The translations under genes and the position numbers were made by a program. The notes under the pieces are model-generated. The model searched no databases. It was not told where the DNA came from and worked only from the letters and a program-made list of their open reading frames with translations. 64,000 bases of DNA from Bacillota bacterium (lineage in GTDB: Bacteria; Bacillota; Desulfotomaculia; Desulfotomaculales; Pelotomaculaceae). Shown here one piece after another: positions 54,025 through 63,855 of the stretch. Where the stretch lies: positions 1 through 64,000 of the forward strand of contig JAKPTB010000010.1 of the NCBI GenBank assembly GCA_029555205.1, in the 5' to 3' direction. Positions within the stretch are counted from its first letter, which is position 1. Each line of letters opens with the position of its first letter.

Positions 54025-55788
54025 TTGGGAACAAATATATTATTCAGACTTCTTAAAAAAAGAGCGGCAAAAAAACCGGGACCCGGGCCGGACCGCCAGA
54101 ATCCTCTTAAGGGCAAAGCGATCAGTAACGAGGATTTGAAAACCAGAAAAATTTCCAGGTACCTCAAGGAAAACAAGGAGTACCTGCTGGGCATCTTAGG
54201 TCAAAACGCCGATCTTATAACCAGGGAAATCAACCCGGGCTCTGGAAGTAGAACCATCTTGCTGGTTTACATGGAAACCCTGGTGGATAATAATGGAATT
54301 AGTGAGAGTGTTTTGAAACCGCTGATGCTGGAGCAATTCAAGGGTGGAATTGAGCGGCCGGATGAGGAATTTATTGAATTAATCGAAAAATCTATTATAA
54401 CAGCTCCAGAAATCCGTTCGAAGGTTTATAACATGGACGATGTCACCGGTGCAGTTTTGTCCGGGACTGTAGCCTTATTTGTTGACGGGTGCGCTGAGGC
54501 TTTGCTAATCGACCTCAAGGATTGGCCCCAGCGCGGTGTGGATAAAGCGGATATTGAAGTTGTTGTACGGGGTCCAAAGGAGAGTTTTACCGAAATCATT
54601 GATGTGAATACTGCCCTGGTCAGGCGCAGGCTGCGCTCGCCAAACCTGGTTATAGAAGGTCTGAAGCTGGGACGGGAGACAAATACTCCCATAGCCATTG
54701 CCTATCTGAAGGGAGTGGTTTCTCCAGAACTGGTCCAGGAAGTGAAGAGCCGGGTCGAGCGGATCGATATAGACGCAGTCATGGAAAGCGGCTATATCGA
54801 AGAGTTGATTCAGGATGATCCCTATTCGCCCTTTCCGCAATTAGGCTACAGCGAAAGGCCGGACCGGATAGTATCGACCCTTTTGCAGGGGAGGGTGTGT
54901 ATCTTTATTGACGGTACGCCGATGGTCCTCTATGTTCCTGTGGCGTTCACCGACATGTTGCAGAGTCCGGAGGATTATTATGAGCGTTACCACTACTCAA
55001 CGGCGATCAGGCTTATGCGCTTTCTGGGATTAATAATTTCCTTGCTATTGCCATCATTTTACATTGCTATCACAACTTACCACCAGGAAATGATCCCGAC
55101 TCAGCTCCTGATTAGCATCGTAGCCTACCGGGAAGGGGTGCCTTTCCCTGCCGTGCTGGAAGCCCTGATTATGGAAATGACCTTTGAAGCGCTGCGGGAA
55201 GCCGGGATCAGGCTCCCCCGCGCGGTGGGACAGGCCATCAGTATCGTAGGAGCCCTGGTCATAGGCCAGGCGGCGGTCCAGGCCGGTTTTGTCTCCCCGC
55301 TGATGGTTATCATAGTTGCCTTAACCGGCATAGCTTCTTTCATGATCCCGGCCTATAACCAGGCCCTGTCCATGCGCCTGATTCGCTTTCCCCTGATGCT
55401 GCTGGCTGCCACCCTGGGTTTGTTCGGGGTGGTGACCGGATTACTGGGTATGCTAATCCATATGGCCGGCCTGCGCTCCTTTGGCATGCCTTATCTGGTG
55501 CCCCTGGCCCCGCTGAAAGTTTCCGATCTGAAAGACACCTTAGTCCGGGTTCCCTGGTGGGCTATGCATAAGCGCCCCACAGAGCTTGTTAAAAGGAATG
55601 TGCAGCGGATGGCGCCGTCTTTAAAACCGCATCCTCCGGGAGAAGGCGGCAGTCAGTCTTCCGTCAATCCGGTTAAAAGAAATGCCGGCATCCGTTCCAA
55701 CTCCCCGGATTATGGCGGGTCAGGCAAAGATCAGGGGCCGGGCTCCGGTAATTCCCCCTCGAAAAGGAGTGGTGGGGGTGGGACTTAA
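54025..55788 (+). CDS. Spore germination protein, GerA family (A subunit)
   Basis: The protein of about 587 residues has the GerA-type N-terminal soluble domain (YMETLVDNNGI, GTVALFVDGC, RGPKESFTEIIDVNTALVRRRLRSPNL), the membrane region with several helices (about 320-520; PSFYIAITTYHQEMIPTQLLISI, FMIPAYNQALSMRLIRFPLML) and a low-complexity Gly/Ser/Pro tail. It is one subunit of a nutrient germinant receptor in the spore inner membrane. The TTG start at 54025 has GGAGG at 8 nt. It overlaps gerC by 11 nt. Confidence 0.92.
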   Translation: MGTNILFRLLKKRAAKKPGPGPDRQNPLKGKAISNEDLKTRKISRYLKENKEYLLGILGQNADLITREINPGSGSRTILLVYMETLVDNNGISESVLKPLMLEQFKGGIERPDEEFIELIEKSIITAPEIRSKVYNMDDVTGAVLSGTVALFVDGCAEALLIDLKDWPQRGVDKADIEVVVRGPKESFTEIIDVNTALVRRRLRSPNLVIEGLKLGRETNTPIAIAYLKGVVSPELVQEVKSRVERIDIDAVMESGYIEELIQDDPYSPFPQLGYSERPDRIVSTLLQGRVCIFIDGTPMVLYVPVAFTDMLQSPEDYYERYHYSTAIRLMRFLGLIISLLLPSFYIAITTYHQEMIPTQLLISIVAYREGVPFPAVLEALIMEMTFEALREAGIRLPRAVGQAISIVGALVIGQAAVQAGFVSPLMVIIVALTGIASFMIPAYNQALSMRLIRFPLMLLAATLGLFGVVTGLLGMLIHMAGLRSFGMPYLVPLAPLKVSDLKDTLVRVPWWAMHKRPTELVKRNVQRMAPSLKPHPPGEGGSQSSVNPVKRNAGIRSNSPDYGGSGKDQGPGSGNSPSKRSGGGGT

Positions 55789-57043
55789 TTTTAAAAAAAA
55801 GGTGCTGCTGCTTCTTATCAGCTGGTTCCTGATCCAGACCGGCTGTTGGGACCATATAGAGGCTGAGCGTTTGGGTATTATCGGGATCATAGCTCTGGAT
55901 CAAGCCCCCGAAGGCAGGTTAAGGGTTACGGTGCAAATAATCAACCCCAAGGCACTGGCCGGCGGCGGGCAAACCGGTGGAGCAGGAGGTGTGTCTGGTG
56001 CTGCCCGTCCCTACCGCAACGTCAGCGCTGAAGGAAATACTATTATAGAATGTATCAGGTTGCTATCCCTGCACGCGCCCTACAGGCTTTTTTTTGCCCA
56101 CAACCAGACCATCCTGATTTCTGAAGAGCTTGCCAGAAACAGGGATATAGAAACTATCGTAGATTTCTTTGACCGTAATCAACAGTTCAGACGGAACAAT
56201 TACGTCCTGGTTTCCCGCAGCGATATCAGCAGTGTCATGGGGCTTCCCGGTGAAACACAGGTTCCGGCTACCCAGCGCATCCCCAGCATCCTCAGGCAAC
56301 AGTATGTAAGTTCTTTTTATCCCAATGTTAAACTCGGGGACTTCCTGGAAAACCTGGAGTGTGACGGGAGAGACGTTTATGCCATGGGGATCCAGATAGA
56401 ACCCAATGAAGCCGAGGTGCGGGAACAACTTGCCGGAGGATCAGACAGCGATTCTGAGGACCCGCGTACAAAAACAATCGGTAAGCTGGTAAAAGTTGGC
56501 GGCACGGCAGTGTTTAGAGGCAATAGGATGGCCGGGTGGCTGAATGAAAGGGAAAGTCGCGGGCTGCTCTGGGTGAATGGGCAGGTGAAGGGAGGTATAA
56601 TCACTGTACCCTGTTCTCTGGAACAAACACCCGGACAAAATAAAACCATTGCAATGGAGATACACCATAATAAGTCCAGGATTCAACCGGAATTCATTGA
56701 CGGGAAATTAAGCATTATTGTCAAGATTGATGCGGTAGTCACTATTCAGGAGGTCTTATGTATGGAAGATTTAGGAAAACCTGCATTTATAGAATCTTTA
56801 AAGGAAGTTCTGGCCGGCGCAATACAGGCGGAAGTGGAGGCTGCCCTGGCCAAAGCACAGCACGAATATCAGTCCGATATATTTGGATTTGGTTTGGCGG
56901 TTCACCGGAAATACCCTGCTATCTGGAAGGAGCTTAAACCGGACTGGACTGAAATATATAGCAATTTGCCTGTGTATCTTGAAATTGATGCCAGGATCAG
57001 CCGGAGCGGATTGATTACCAAACCGGTGGAAGTTAACCCTTAA
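55778..57043 (+). CDS. Spore germination protein, GerC family (C subunit lipoprotein)
   Basis: The protein has a lipoprotein signal (ISWFLIQTGCWD) and the GerC pattern (DHIEAERLGIIGIIALDQ, EGNTIIECIRLLSLHAPYRLFFAHNQTILISEELARN, DFFDRNQQFRRNNYVLVSR). It is the outer-face subunit of the germinant receptor. The likely start is the GTG at 55778 with AAGGAG at 8 nt, inside the end of the A-subunit gene. The frame is open upstream but would lack a signal peptide at its start. Confidence 0.9.
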   Translation: MGLNFKKKVLLLLISWFLIQTGCWDHIEAERLGIIGIIALDQAPEGRLRVTVQIINPKALAGGGQTGGAGGVSGAARPYRNVSAEGNTIIECIRLLSLHAPYRLFFAHNQTILISEELARNRDIETIVDFFDRNQQFRRNNYVLVSRSDISSVMGLPGETQVPATQRIPSILRQQYVSSFYPNVKLGDFLENLECDGRDVYAMGIQIEPNEAEVREQLAGGSDSDSEDPRTKTIGKLVKVGGTAVFRGNRMAGWLNERESRGLLWVNGQVKGGIITVPCSLEQTPGQNKTIAMEIHHNKSRIQPEFIDGKLSIIVKIDAVVTIQEVLCMEDLGKPAFIESLKEVLAGAIQAEVEAALAKAQHEYQSDIFGFGLAVHRKYPAIWKELKPDWTEIYSNLPVYLEIDARISRSGLITKPVEVNP

Positions 57044-57064
57044 AACCGGCTGGGAGGTTTAAAT

Positions 57065-57295
57065 ATGGTAATCGCCTTACTCGCCTTGATTTTTATTGCA
57101 ATTATTGCCTGGGAGGTACCGGGTCTGGTCAGAAAAAAAATGTGGCGGGAATTTGCAGCTTTTTCTGTATTGCTGCTCATCGGTATGGTGCTCAGTTTCG
57201 GGCAGGCCTTAAAACTGCCCCTGCCCAACCCGACCAGGGGAATTGAAGCGCTTTTCGGACCCGTAGCTGCTTATTTGGAAAAGCTGCTGGGCTGA
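57065..57295 (+). CDS. Small two-helix membrane protein following gerC
   Basis: A 76-residue product with hydrophobic segments at residues about 2-20 and 32-48 and a C-terminal amphipathic part. GGGAGG lies 6 nt before the ATG and it starts 21 nt after gerC. It occupies the place where a B-subunit permease gene is often found, but is far too short to be one. Family unknown. Confidence 0.65.
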   Translation: MVIALLALIFIAIIAWEVPGLVRKKMWREFAAFSVLLLIGMVLSFGQALKLPLPNPTRGIEALFGPVAAYLEKLLG

Positions 57296-57499
57296 TTTTC
57301 CGGGAAAAAGGAGTTGTTTCGTGATGATTGGTTTTCCTGGAATTTGCCCTTTTCAAAGGGGGATACGATCTGGAAATTATAGTAGATATCTTCTATGTGA
57401 TTATATCAGCGTCACAGCTTGTCATAAAATACGTGAAATGGTAAACTGTTAAAGTAATATGATCCTTTTTAAATTCTGCTTGTTCCAGGGGAGAGGATA

Positions 57500-57757
57500 A
57501 TGGCTAAAAGTTATAAAGGCAACGGTAACCTTTGGGTGCTGGTCCTTTTCCTTCTTGTTGGAGGGCTGTGCGGCAGCGCCCTCGGCAATGCCCTGGCGCC
57601 TGCTGTTCCGTGGCTTAAGGCCAGTTCAACCATCGGCTTAAAACCTTCTACTCTGGATCTGCATTTTATAAACCTGACCTTTGGCTTTACCTTTTCCCTC
57701 GGGCCGCTTACTGCGCTGGGGTTGATTCTGGGCTACCTGGTTTACCGCAAGGTTTAG
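57500..57757 (+). CDS. DUF4321 membrane protein
   Basis: The 85-residue protein has two hydrophobic helices and the family pattern LVLFLLVGGLCGSALGNALA..PWL near the N-terminus and DLHFINLTFGFTFSLGPLTALGLILGYLVYRKV at the C-terminus. DUF4321 genes typically sit next to maf, as here (2-nt gap). Function is unknown. Confidence 0.78.
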   Translation: MAKSYKGNGNLWVLVLFLLVGGLCGSALGNALAPAVPWLKASSTIGLKPSTLDLHFINLTFGFTFSLGPLTALGLILGYLVYRKV

Positions 57758-57759
57758 AA

Positions 57760-58338
57760 ATGAACAGACAGCTAATTCTTGCCTCATCATCACCCCGCCG
57801 CTCGGAACTATTGAAACAAATTGGTCTGGAATGCCGCACCATACCCTGTAAGGTTGAGGAGACTTCGCCGCCGGGTATGAAACCCTGTGATCTGGTGGAA
57901 ATGCTGGCTGCCAGGAAGGCGCGGGCAGTTGCTGTGCTGCTTGAAGACGGTATTGTGATTGGTGCGGACACCGTCGTTGTTTTAGATAATCAAATCCTGG
58001 GCAAGCCTGCTGATTTGAATGATGCCGTGGCGATGCTCCGGCGGTTGCAGGGTAGGAGCCATGAGGTCTACACGGGAGTGGCCCTGGCTGATGCCGGGCG
58101 GGGGAAAATTATTAAAGATCACGTAAAAACACGGGTTTATTTCAGACCGCTGGAGGAAGCTGAAATACAAAAATATGTTTCAACCGGAGAACCCCTGGAC
58201 AAGGCCGGTGCCTACGCTGTCCAGGGTCTGGCGGCAATGTTTATCACCCGTCTGGAAGGCTGTTATACCAATGTGGTGGGACTGCCCCTGGCTAAACTTG
58301 CGGATATGCTCCAGGAATTCGGTTATAGGGTACTCTAA
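57760..58338 (+). CDS. maf: Nucleoside triphosphate pyrophosphatase Maf
   Basis: The 192-residue protein has LILASSSPRRSELLKQIGL (nucleotide-binding), VIGADTVVVLDNQILGKP and VYTGVALA. Maf enzymes hydrolyse dTTP, UTP or modified nucleotides and affect septum formation. It begins 3 nt after the DUF4321 stop, in the maf-radC-mre cluster common to Bacillota. Confidence 0.93.
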   Translation: MNRQLILASSSPRRSELLKQIGLECRTIPCKVEETSPPGMKPCDLVEMLAARKARAVAVLLEDGIVIGADTVVVLDNQILGKPADLNDAVAMLRRLQGRSHEVYTGVALADAGRGKIIKDHVKTRVYFRPLEEAEIQKYVSTGEPLDKAGAYAVQGLAAMFITRLEGCYTNVVGLPLAKLADMLQEFGYRVL

Positions 58339-58405
58339 TAGTAAGAAAAAGTGTGAAATATGCGCGCAGTCTTCTCTGGAAGGTTTTTTTAGGAGTGTTA
58401 TCGTT

Positions 58406-59101
58406 TTGGTTTCCTTGAGCTACCGTCCCACAATGAAAGAGCTTCCGGAAGACACCCGGCCCCGGGAAAGGCTACTGAAGGAAGGTGCCGGGGCGCTATC
58501 TGAAATTGAGTTACTGGCTGTTCTTTTGTCTACCGGTTCCCGGGAGGCTACTGCTCTGGAACTCGCTTCTCAAATGATGGCTCAATTTAGAAGTATGCAT
58601 ATGCTTCTGGATGCCTCGGTGGAAGAATTGAGCGGGATCAAGGGTGTCGGTCCGGCCAAGGCCGCCAAGGTCAAGGCGGCGTTGGAACTGGCCAGGAGGC
58701 TCTCCCAGTTTTCCATGCTGCCGCGCCCGGTAATTAAGACACCGGATGACGCTGCCGGGATGGTCATGGAGGAGATGCGTCATCTTGACCGGGAACACTT
58801 CAGGGCACTATTGCTAAATACCAGAAACCAGGTCATAGGGATGGACAGAGTATCGGTGGGCACGCTGAATTCTTCTGCTGTTCATCCCCGGGAATTATTT
58901 CGCAACGCCATCAAAAGGAGCGCCGCGTCAGTTATTCTTGTGCATAATCACCCCAGCGGCGATCCCACTCCCAGCAGGGAAGACGTGGAAATAACAGGGC
59001 GTTTAATTGATGCCGGAAAGATTATCGGTATCGACGTCCTAGACCATATCATTATTGGGGATAATAGATTCACCAGTTTTAAAGCCAGAGGACTGCTTTA
59101 G
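58406..59101 (+). CDS. radC: RadC/JAMM-domain DNA repair protein
   Basis: The protein of about 231 residues has an N-terminal UPF0758 region ([31 protein letters not shown]), a helix-hairpin-helix ([21 protein letters not shown]) and the JAMM metalloprotease-like motif [18 protein letters not shown] near the C-terminus. The function is debated; it is linked to recombination and repair. The TTG at 58406 with AGGAG upstream gives [15 protein letters not shown]; the internal ATG at 58433 is an alternative. The frame extending into maf is not the real start. Confidence 0.88.
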   Translation: MVSLSYRPTMKELPEDTRPRERLLKEGAGALSEIELLAVLLSTGSREATALELASQMMAQFRSMHMLLDASVEELSGIKGVGPAKAAKVKAALELARRLSQFSMLPRPVIKTPDDAAGMVMEEMRHLDREHFRALLLNTRNQVIGMDRVSVGTLNSSAVHPRELFRNAIKRSAASVILVHNHPSGDPTPSREDVEITGRLIDAGKIIGIDVLDHIIIGDNRFTSFKARGLL

Positions 59102-59126
59102 ACATTTTCAAGAAAGGGGCCGGAAC

Positions 59127-60158
59127 ATGCGCGTCGGTCTGTTTTCAAAAGATATGGGAATGGATTTGGGTACCGCCAACTCCCTGGTTTATGTCAAGGG
59201 AAAGGGGATTGTAATTAGGGAGCCTTCGGTGGTGGCAATCCAGAAGGATAGCGGCCATATCCTGGCTGTCGGGGAGGAAGCGAAAAGGATGATCGGCCGC
59301 ACTCCCGGGAATATTGTGGCCATAAGGCCCATGAGGGACGGGGTTATTGCTGACTTCGACGTGACCCAGAGTATGATTAAGTACTTTATCAACAAGTCCC
59401 TCCGGGGGCGCGCTTTTTTGGTCCGCCCCAGGGTTGTTATAGGTGTGCCGTCCGGTGTTACTGCTGTGGAGGAAAGGGCCGTGCGGGAGGCTGCGCTTCA
59501 GGCCGGGGCCAGGGAGGCCTACCTGATTGAGGAACCGATGGCTGCAGCTATAGGTGCCGGACTGCCGGTTCATGAACCCACCGGCAATATGATCGTGGAT
59601 ATTGGCGGGGGTACAACAGAGGTAGCGGTCATTTCACTGGGTGGAATTGTTACCAGCCGCTCCATCCGGATTGCAAGTGATGAAATGGATGAAGCTGTGA
59701 TTAGTCATGTCAAAAGGACCTACAATTTAATGATCGGCGAGCGGACAGCCGAACAAATCAAGATCCAAATCGGCACAGCATACCCCCTGAATTCGGTGGA
59801 GGTGGATGAGGTGCGGGGCCGTGACCTGGTTACAGGACTGCCCAAGACCATTGAAATAACTTCGGAAGAAATCTATAAAGCCCTTTCGGAACCGGTTACC
59901 AGCATTGTTGAAGCCATTAAGGCTACTCTGGAGCAAACGCCTCCGGAACTGGCGGCGGATATCATGGACCGGGGTATTGTTATGGCCGGAGGTGGTTCGC
60001 TCCTGCGCGGGCTGGACCAATTGGTCAGTGAACAGACCGGTATGCCGGTTCATCTTGCGGACGAACCCTTGCTGGCTGTGGCCTATGGCGCAGGCCGTGT
60101 GCTCGAGAATATTGACGTGCTGCGCAAGGTGCTGATTCAGCCCAAAAAGCTGGCTTAA
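59127..60158 (+). CDS. mreB: Rod-shape-determining actin homologue MreB
   Basis: The 343-residue actin-fold ATPase has the phosphate-1 loop [32 protein letters not shown], the second phosphate loop [17 protein letters not shown] and the adenosine site [13 protein letters not shown]. It forms filaments guiding lateral wall synthesis. The start is the ATG at 59127 (AAAGGGG upstream). The gene heads mreB-mreC-mreD-mrdA. Confidence 0.95.
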   Translation: MRVGLFSKDMGMDLGTANSLVYVKGKGIVIREPSVVAIQKDSGHILAVGEEAKRMIGRTPGNIVAIRPMRDGVIADFDVTQSMIKYFINKSLRGRAFLVRPRVVIGVPSGVTAVEERAVREAALQAGAREAYLIEEPMAAAIGAGLPVHEPTGNMIVDIGGGTTEVAVISLGGIVTSRSIRIASDEMDEAVISHVKRTYNLMIGERTAEQIKIQIGTAYPLNSVEVDEVRGRDLVTGLPKTIEITSEEIYKALSEPVTSIVEAIKATLEQTPPELAADIMDRGIVMAGGGSLLRGLDQLVSEQTGMPVHLADEPLLAVAYGAGRVLENIDVLRKVLIQPKKLA

Positions 60159-60319
60159 ATGATCTCTTAAGAGGGTGCCTTTGCCGCTCCCGGAGCGCGC
60201 AGAACTTACCAGGCTCCATTATGCCTTAAAGTAGATTACACCTTTTTAGGCTCTATTCATTGTAAGAACCGTAGAAGCCATGAGAACTTGCAGGGATCAA
60301 GTGAGGAGTTGAATGCGGG

Positions 60320-61177
60320 GTGAGTTGGGTTACTGCCAGAAGGCTTTTTTGTCTTTTTGTCCTGGTAGCGGTTACCCTGTGGGCCATGCACATTACTGTT
60401 CCCGATGCCACCGAACAGACACACCTGGAGTCTTCCCGGCTCAGGGATGTTCTGGCGCCGATGCAGAAAGGGCTGACCTGGCTCAGCAGGCAAGCCCATT
60501 TTGTCGTTTCCCTGCCGGTATCTATGTACCGGGCAGCCGAGCGCAACCAGGCCCTGGAGCAGGAGGTAGCCAGCCTGAAAAGCCAGCTTGCCCGGCAGAA
60601 TGAATATATAATGGAAAACCGGAGATTGGCTGCCTTACTGGCCTACAAGCAGGTTATGGAGCAGGAATATAACTTAATGACAGCATCTGTAATCGCCCGG
60701 GATCCGGGTAACTGGTTCGCAACGGTAAAAATAAACCGGGGCAGCCGGGATGGAGTAAAGGAGAATATGACGGTTCTGTCCCCCGAAGGTTTAGTAGGGC
60801 GGGTGGTTTCAGTTTCTCCTTCCAATTGTGAAGTCCTGTTGATTTCAGATCCCCGCAGCGGAGTAGGCTCGCTGGTTCAAGAAACACGCACGCCCGGTAT
60901 TGTGGAAGGAACCCTGGGTGGTTCCGGGATGGCCAGAATGATTCATATCCCTAAGAACTCGCTTCTGGAAGAAGGACAGATTGTTGTTACATCGGGCCTT
61001 GGCAGCGTGTTTCCAAAGGGTATTCCCGTCGGTACTCTGGGCAGTGTCCGGGACGAACCCACAGGGTTGTTTCAGAGTGCCGAGGTTAAACCTTTTGCAA
61101 ATTTAGATAAACTGGAAGAAGTGTTTATTATCGTTAATGTTCTTCCCGGAGCCGGTTCTTCACCGGAAGGAGGTTAA
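60320..61177 (+). CDS. mreC: Rod-shape-determining protein MreC
   Basis: The 285-residue protein has an N-terminal membrane helix (about residues 7-24), a coiled coil (about 68-100) and the MreC beta domains (ASVIARDPGNWFATVKINRGSRDGV, GLVGRVVSVSPSNCEVLLISD, IVVTSGLGSVFPKGIPVGTL). It links MreB to the wall synthesis machinery outside the membrane. The GTG start follows AGGAG. The stop is 4 nt from mreD. Confidence 0.93.
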   Translation: MSWVTARRLFCLFVLVAVTLWAMHITVPDATEQTHLESSRLRDVLAPMQKGLTWLSRQAHFVVSLPVSMYRAAERNQALEQEVASLKSQLARQNEYIMENRRLAALLAYKQVMEQEYNLMTASVIARDPGNWFATVKINRGSRDGVKENMTVLSPEGLVGRVVSVSPSNCEVLLISDPRSGVGSLVQETRTPGIVEGTLGGSGMARMIHIPKNSLLEEGQIVVTSGLGSVFPKGIPVGTLGSVRDEPTGLFQSAEVKPFANLDKLEEVFIIVNVLPGAGSSPEGG

Positions 61178-61181
61178 GGAC

Positions 61182-61673
61182 GTGCCCTTTCTAGTTTTGT
61201 TGCTCCTCCTGGCAGGCGCCATAATCCTGCAGACCACCGTATTGGACTATGTTGACGTGCTGGGGATAAAACCCGATCTGATTATGCTCATTGTAGTTCT
61301 AAACGGCTTCCTCCTGGGTACCAGAGAGGGGGCCTTTTTGGGTTATGCCGCCGGCATCCTGGAAGACCTTTTTGCCGGCGGCTTCATCGGACTGAACGCT
61401 CTATCCAAAATGGCTGCGGGTTACCTGGCAGGGATGGCGGGTTTGCGTCTTTTCAGGGAGAATACCCTGGTAGCTACCGGCGTAGTTTTCCTCAGTACTT
61501 TTGCCGGTAATTCAGTTTATTATATTTTGCTGAATATGGTTGGGATTAAGGTACCGCCTTTTTATGCTTTTTTTAGGGTGATCATACCGGTTGCCGTCTA
61601 TACTTCCCTGCTCACACCCTTATTTTTTAGACGGATTTTCCGTTTCGTGCAGTTAAGGGACCGGGATATTTAA
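61182..61673 (+). CDS. mreD: Rod-shape-determining protein MreD
   Basis: This 163-residue protein has five or so predicted membrane helices and the MreD pattern (LQTTVLDYVDVLGIKPDLIMLIVV, LGYAAGILEDLFAGGFIGLNALSKMAAGYLAG). The GTG at 61182 has GGAAGGAGG at good spacing; the longer frame from 61137 lies inside mreC. It acts with MreC in the elongation complex. Confidence 0.9.
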   Translation: MPFLVLLLLLAGAIILQTTVLDYVDVLGIKPDLIMLIVVLNGFLLGTREGAFLGYAAGILEDLFAGGFIGLNALSKMAAGYLAGMAGLRLFRENTLVATGVVFLSTFAGNSVYYILLNMVGIKVPPFYAFFRVIIPVAVYTSLLTPLFFRRIFRFVQLRDRDI

Positions 61674-61692
61674 AGGCGTGCAAGTCATCCTT

Positions 61693-61721
61693 TTGACATA
61701 TGGACAGTTCCTTGTTAAAAT
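61693..61721 (+). promoter_or_regulatory. Internal promoter for mrdA
   Basis: TTGACA (61693-61698) and TAAAAT (61716-61721) are separated by 17 nt in the mreD-mrdA gap. Confidence 0.6.
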
Positions 61722-61770
61722 ATGCTTTTGCTGACTGGTTACCTTCTTGAGGGGGAGGTGAAGGGTTAAG

Positions 61771-63729
61771 ATGGAAAGAAAGTGGATTGAAAGCAAAATG
61801 CAGGTTTTCCTGATCATTGTCTGTGCAATTTTTGTTTTTTTAACGGGCAGGCTGGTCTATATGCAGCTTCTGGAAAATGATAGATTTACGACCCTGGCCC
61901 GGGAAAATAGGATCCGGTTGACAAATATCACAGCACCCCGGGGCGAGGTTTTTGACCGCAACGGGATCAAGCTGGTGGGCAACCAGCCGGTCTACACCGT
62001 TACCCTGGTCAACCTGGGCCAGGAGGATACTAGCGGTGTGGTCCAAAGGCTTGCTTCAATTCTGGGCCTTGATCCGGGAGAAATACAGGCAAAAATCGAT
62101 AACCAGAGTCGTATGTACGAACCGGTCAAGATTGCTGACAGGGTTTCCAGCGAGGTTGTTACAAGGATCGAAGAGCAGCGATTGGAACTGCCCGGTGTGG
62201 ACATTGATATTGAGTCTCAGCGGGATTACCCCAACGGAATTATGCTGGCCAACGTTATGGGTTACGTGAGGGAGATTAATGAGGAACAGTTGAAGGAAAA
62301 CAGGGATAAGGGTTACAGGCTTGGTGACCCCTTCGGTCAAACCGGTTTGGAATATACTTACGAATCATTCCTGCGCGGGGAGGATGGCGGCAGGCAGGTA
62401 GAGGTGGATTCCATGGCCAGGCCGGTGCGGGATTTAGGAGTTAAGGACCCAGTACCGGGCAATAACCTGATCTTGACTATTGACAGCCGGGTTCAGGCGG
62501 CGGCGGAAGCTGCTCTGGCGAAGGCGTCCCAGGCGGCGCTTGCCCAGGGCTATGCCGAGGCCAGGGCCGGCGCGGCCGTAGCCCTGGATGTCCGGAGCGG
62601 CGCGGTTCTGGCCATGGCCAGTTATCCCACCTATGACCCGGTCAAACTCTCCGGCGTGCTGACCCAAAAAGAATCCGAGGAGATTTTCAGCTCACCCTGG
62701 AAGCCGGTGTTGAACAGGGCCTTGCTTGCTTATGCCCCGGGTTCGACTTTTAAAATGATCGTAGCCATGGCCGGACTGGAGTCCGGCAGTACAACCCCCG
62801 GGGAGGCTATCTCGGATCCCGGTTACTTTTTCTGGGGTACGACATTTAGAGACTGGAAGCCCGGAGGGCACGGCAGTGTGGACCTGGTGAAAGCTCTTAA
62901 GGTGTCCTGCGATACCTACTTTTACCAGCTGGGTTTACGGATGGGCATAGATGAGATTACCAGCATGGCCAGAAGATTTGGCCTGGGTGAGAAAACCGGG
63001 ATTGAACTGCCTGGAGAAGAAAGCGGTGTAGTGCCCAGTCCCGAGTCCAAACTCCAGTTAAGGTTGAACTACCTTAGCCGGGAAGCCAGGGAAAAGGCCC
63101 AGGATATCCAGCGCAAGTATAAAGAGTTATTAGCTAAAACCACCGATGAAGTCCAGCGCAGGGACCTTTTAAAAAAGAGGTCGGAGGAGTTGAGGGCTGT
63201 TGAATGGGAGTTGGACTGGCACGACTATGATACGATTATCACCTCTATTGGCCAGGGTGACAACCGCTATACTCCTCTGGAATTGGCCAATTATATTGCA
63301 GCTATAGCCAATGGGGGTATCCGTTATAAGCCGTACCTGGTCCAAAAAGTTGTTGATCAGAACGGCAGGGTTTTAAAAGAAACCTTGCCCGAGGAATTGG
63401 GACGGGCAGGGGTCTCACCGGAAACACTGGCTGTGATTCAGCAGGGTATGCGTGAGGTGGCCCTGCCGCCGGACGGTACCGCTGTAGGTCTCTTTAAGGG
63501 TTTTCCGCCGGTCGCGGCCAAAACAGGCACAGCGGAGGTTCAGGGCAGGGACGACCACGCTTTATTTGTAGCCTATGCCCCCTTCGATAACCCGGAAATA
63601 GCCGTGGCGGTTGTGGTTGAACACGCCGGACACGGCGGCTCCGTGGCCGGCCCGGTGGCCGAAGACATGCTGGCCGCCTATTTTGGATTGCCCATACCCG
63701 GTCAGATGGCAGCGGGTATTTCACAATAG
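61771..63729 (+). CDS. mrdA: Penicillin-binding protein 2 (class B transpeptidase)
   Basis: The 652-residue protein has a membrane anchor (residues about 11-30), the pedestal dimerisation domain and the transpeptidase domain with SxxK at Ser325 (PGSTFK), the second motif SCDTYF and KTG as AAKTGTAEV. A highly charged helical insertion (about residues 425-485) lies between the second and third motifs. It cross-links peptidoglycan during elongation with RodA. GGGGGAGG precedes the ATG. Confidence 0.93.
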   Translation: MERKWIESKMQVFLIIVCAIFVFLTGRLVYMQLLENDRFTTLARENRIRLTNITAPRGEVFDRNGIKLVGNQPVYTVTLVNLGQEDTSGVVQRLASILGLDPGEIQAKIDNQSRMYEPVKIADRVSSEVVTRIEEQRLELPGVDIDIESQRDYPNGIMLANVMGYVREINEEQLKENRDKGYRLGDPFGQTGLEYTYESFLRGEDGGRQVEVDSMARPVRDLGVKDPVPGNNLILTIDSRVQAAAEAALAKASQAALAQGYAEARAGAAVALDVRSGAVLAMASYPTYDPVKLSGVLTQKESEEIFSSPWKPVLNRALLAYAPGSTFKMIVAMAGLESGSTTPGEAISDPGYFFWGTTFRDWKPGGHGSVDLVKALKVSCDTYFYQLGLRMGIDEITSMARRFGLGEKTGIELPGEESGVVPSPESKLQLRLNYLSREAREKAQDIQRKYKELLAKTTDEVQRRDLLKKRSEELRAVEWELDWHDYDTIITSIGQGDNRYTPLELANYIAAIANGGIRYKPYLVQKVVDQNGRVLKETLPEELGRAGVSPETLAVIQQGMREVALPPDGTAVGLFKGFPPVAAKTGTAEVQGRDDHALFVAYAPFDNPEIAVAVVVEHAGHGGSVAGPVAEDMLAAYFGLPIPGQMAAGISQ

Positions 63730-63750
63730 GATTATGTCAAAAAAGCAAAA

Positions 63751-63778
63751 AAACCGGGTTATTTTGCCCGTTTTTTTT
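63751..63778 (+). terminator. Intrinsic terminator after mrdA
   Basis: CCGGG and CCCG form a short stem within AAAC..GTTT, followed by eight T residues. Confidence 0.7.
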
Positions 63779-63855
63779 GCTTTTTATTAGCAGGATTTGG
63801 TTTCTGTCCGTAGAAACTTTAGTTGTTGGTAGTTGTGATTCGGGAGGAGATTAAT

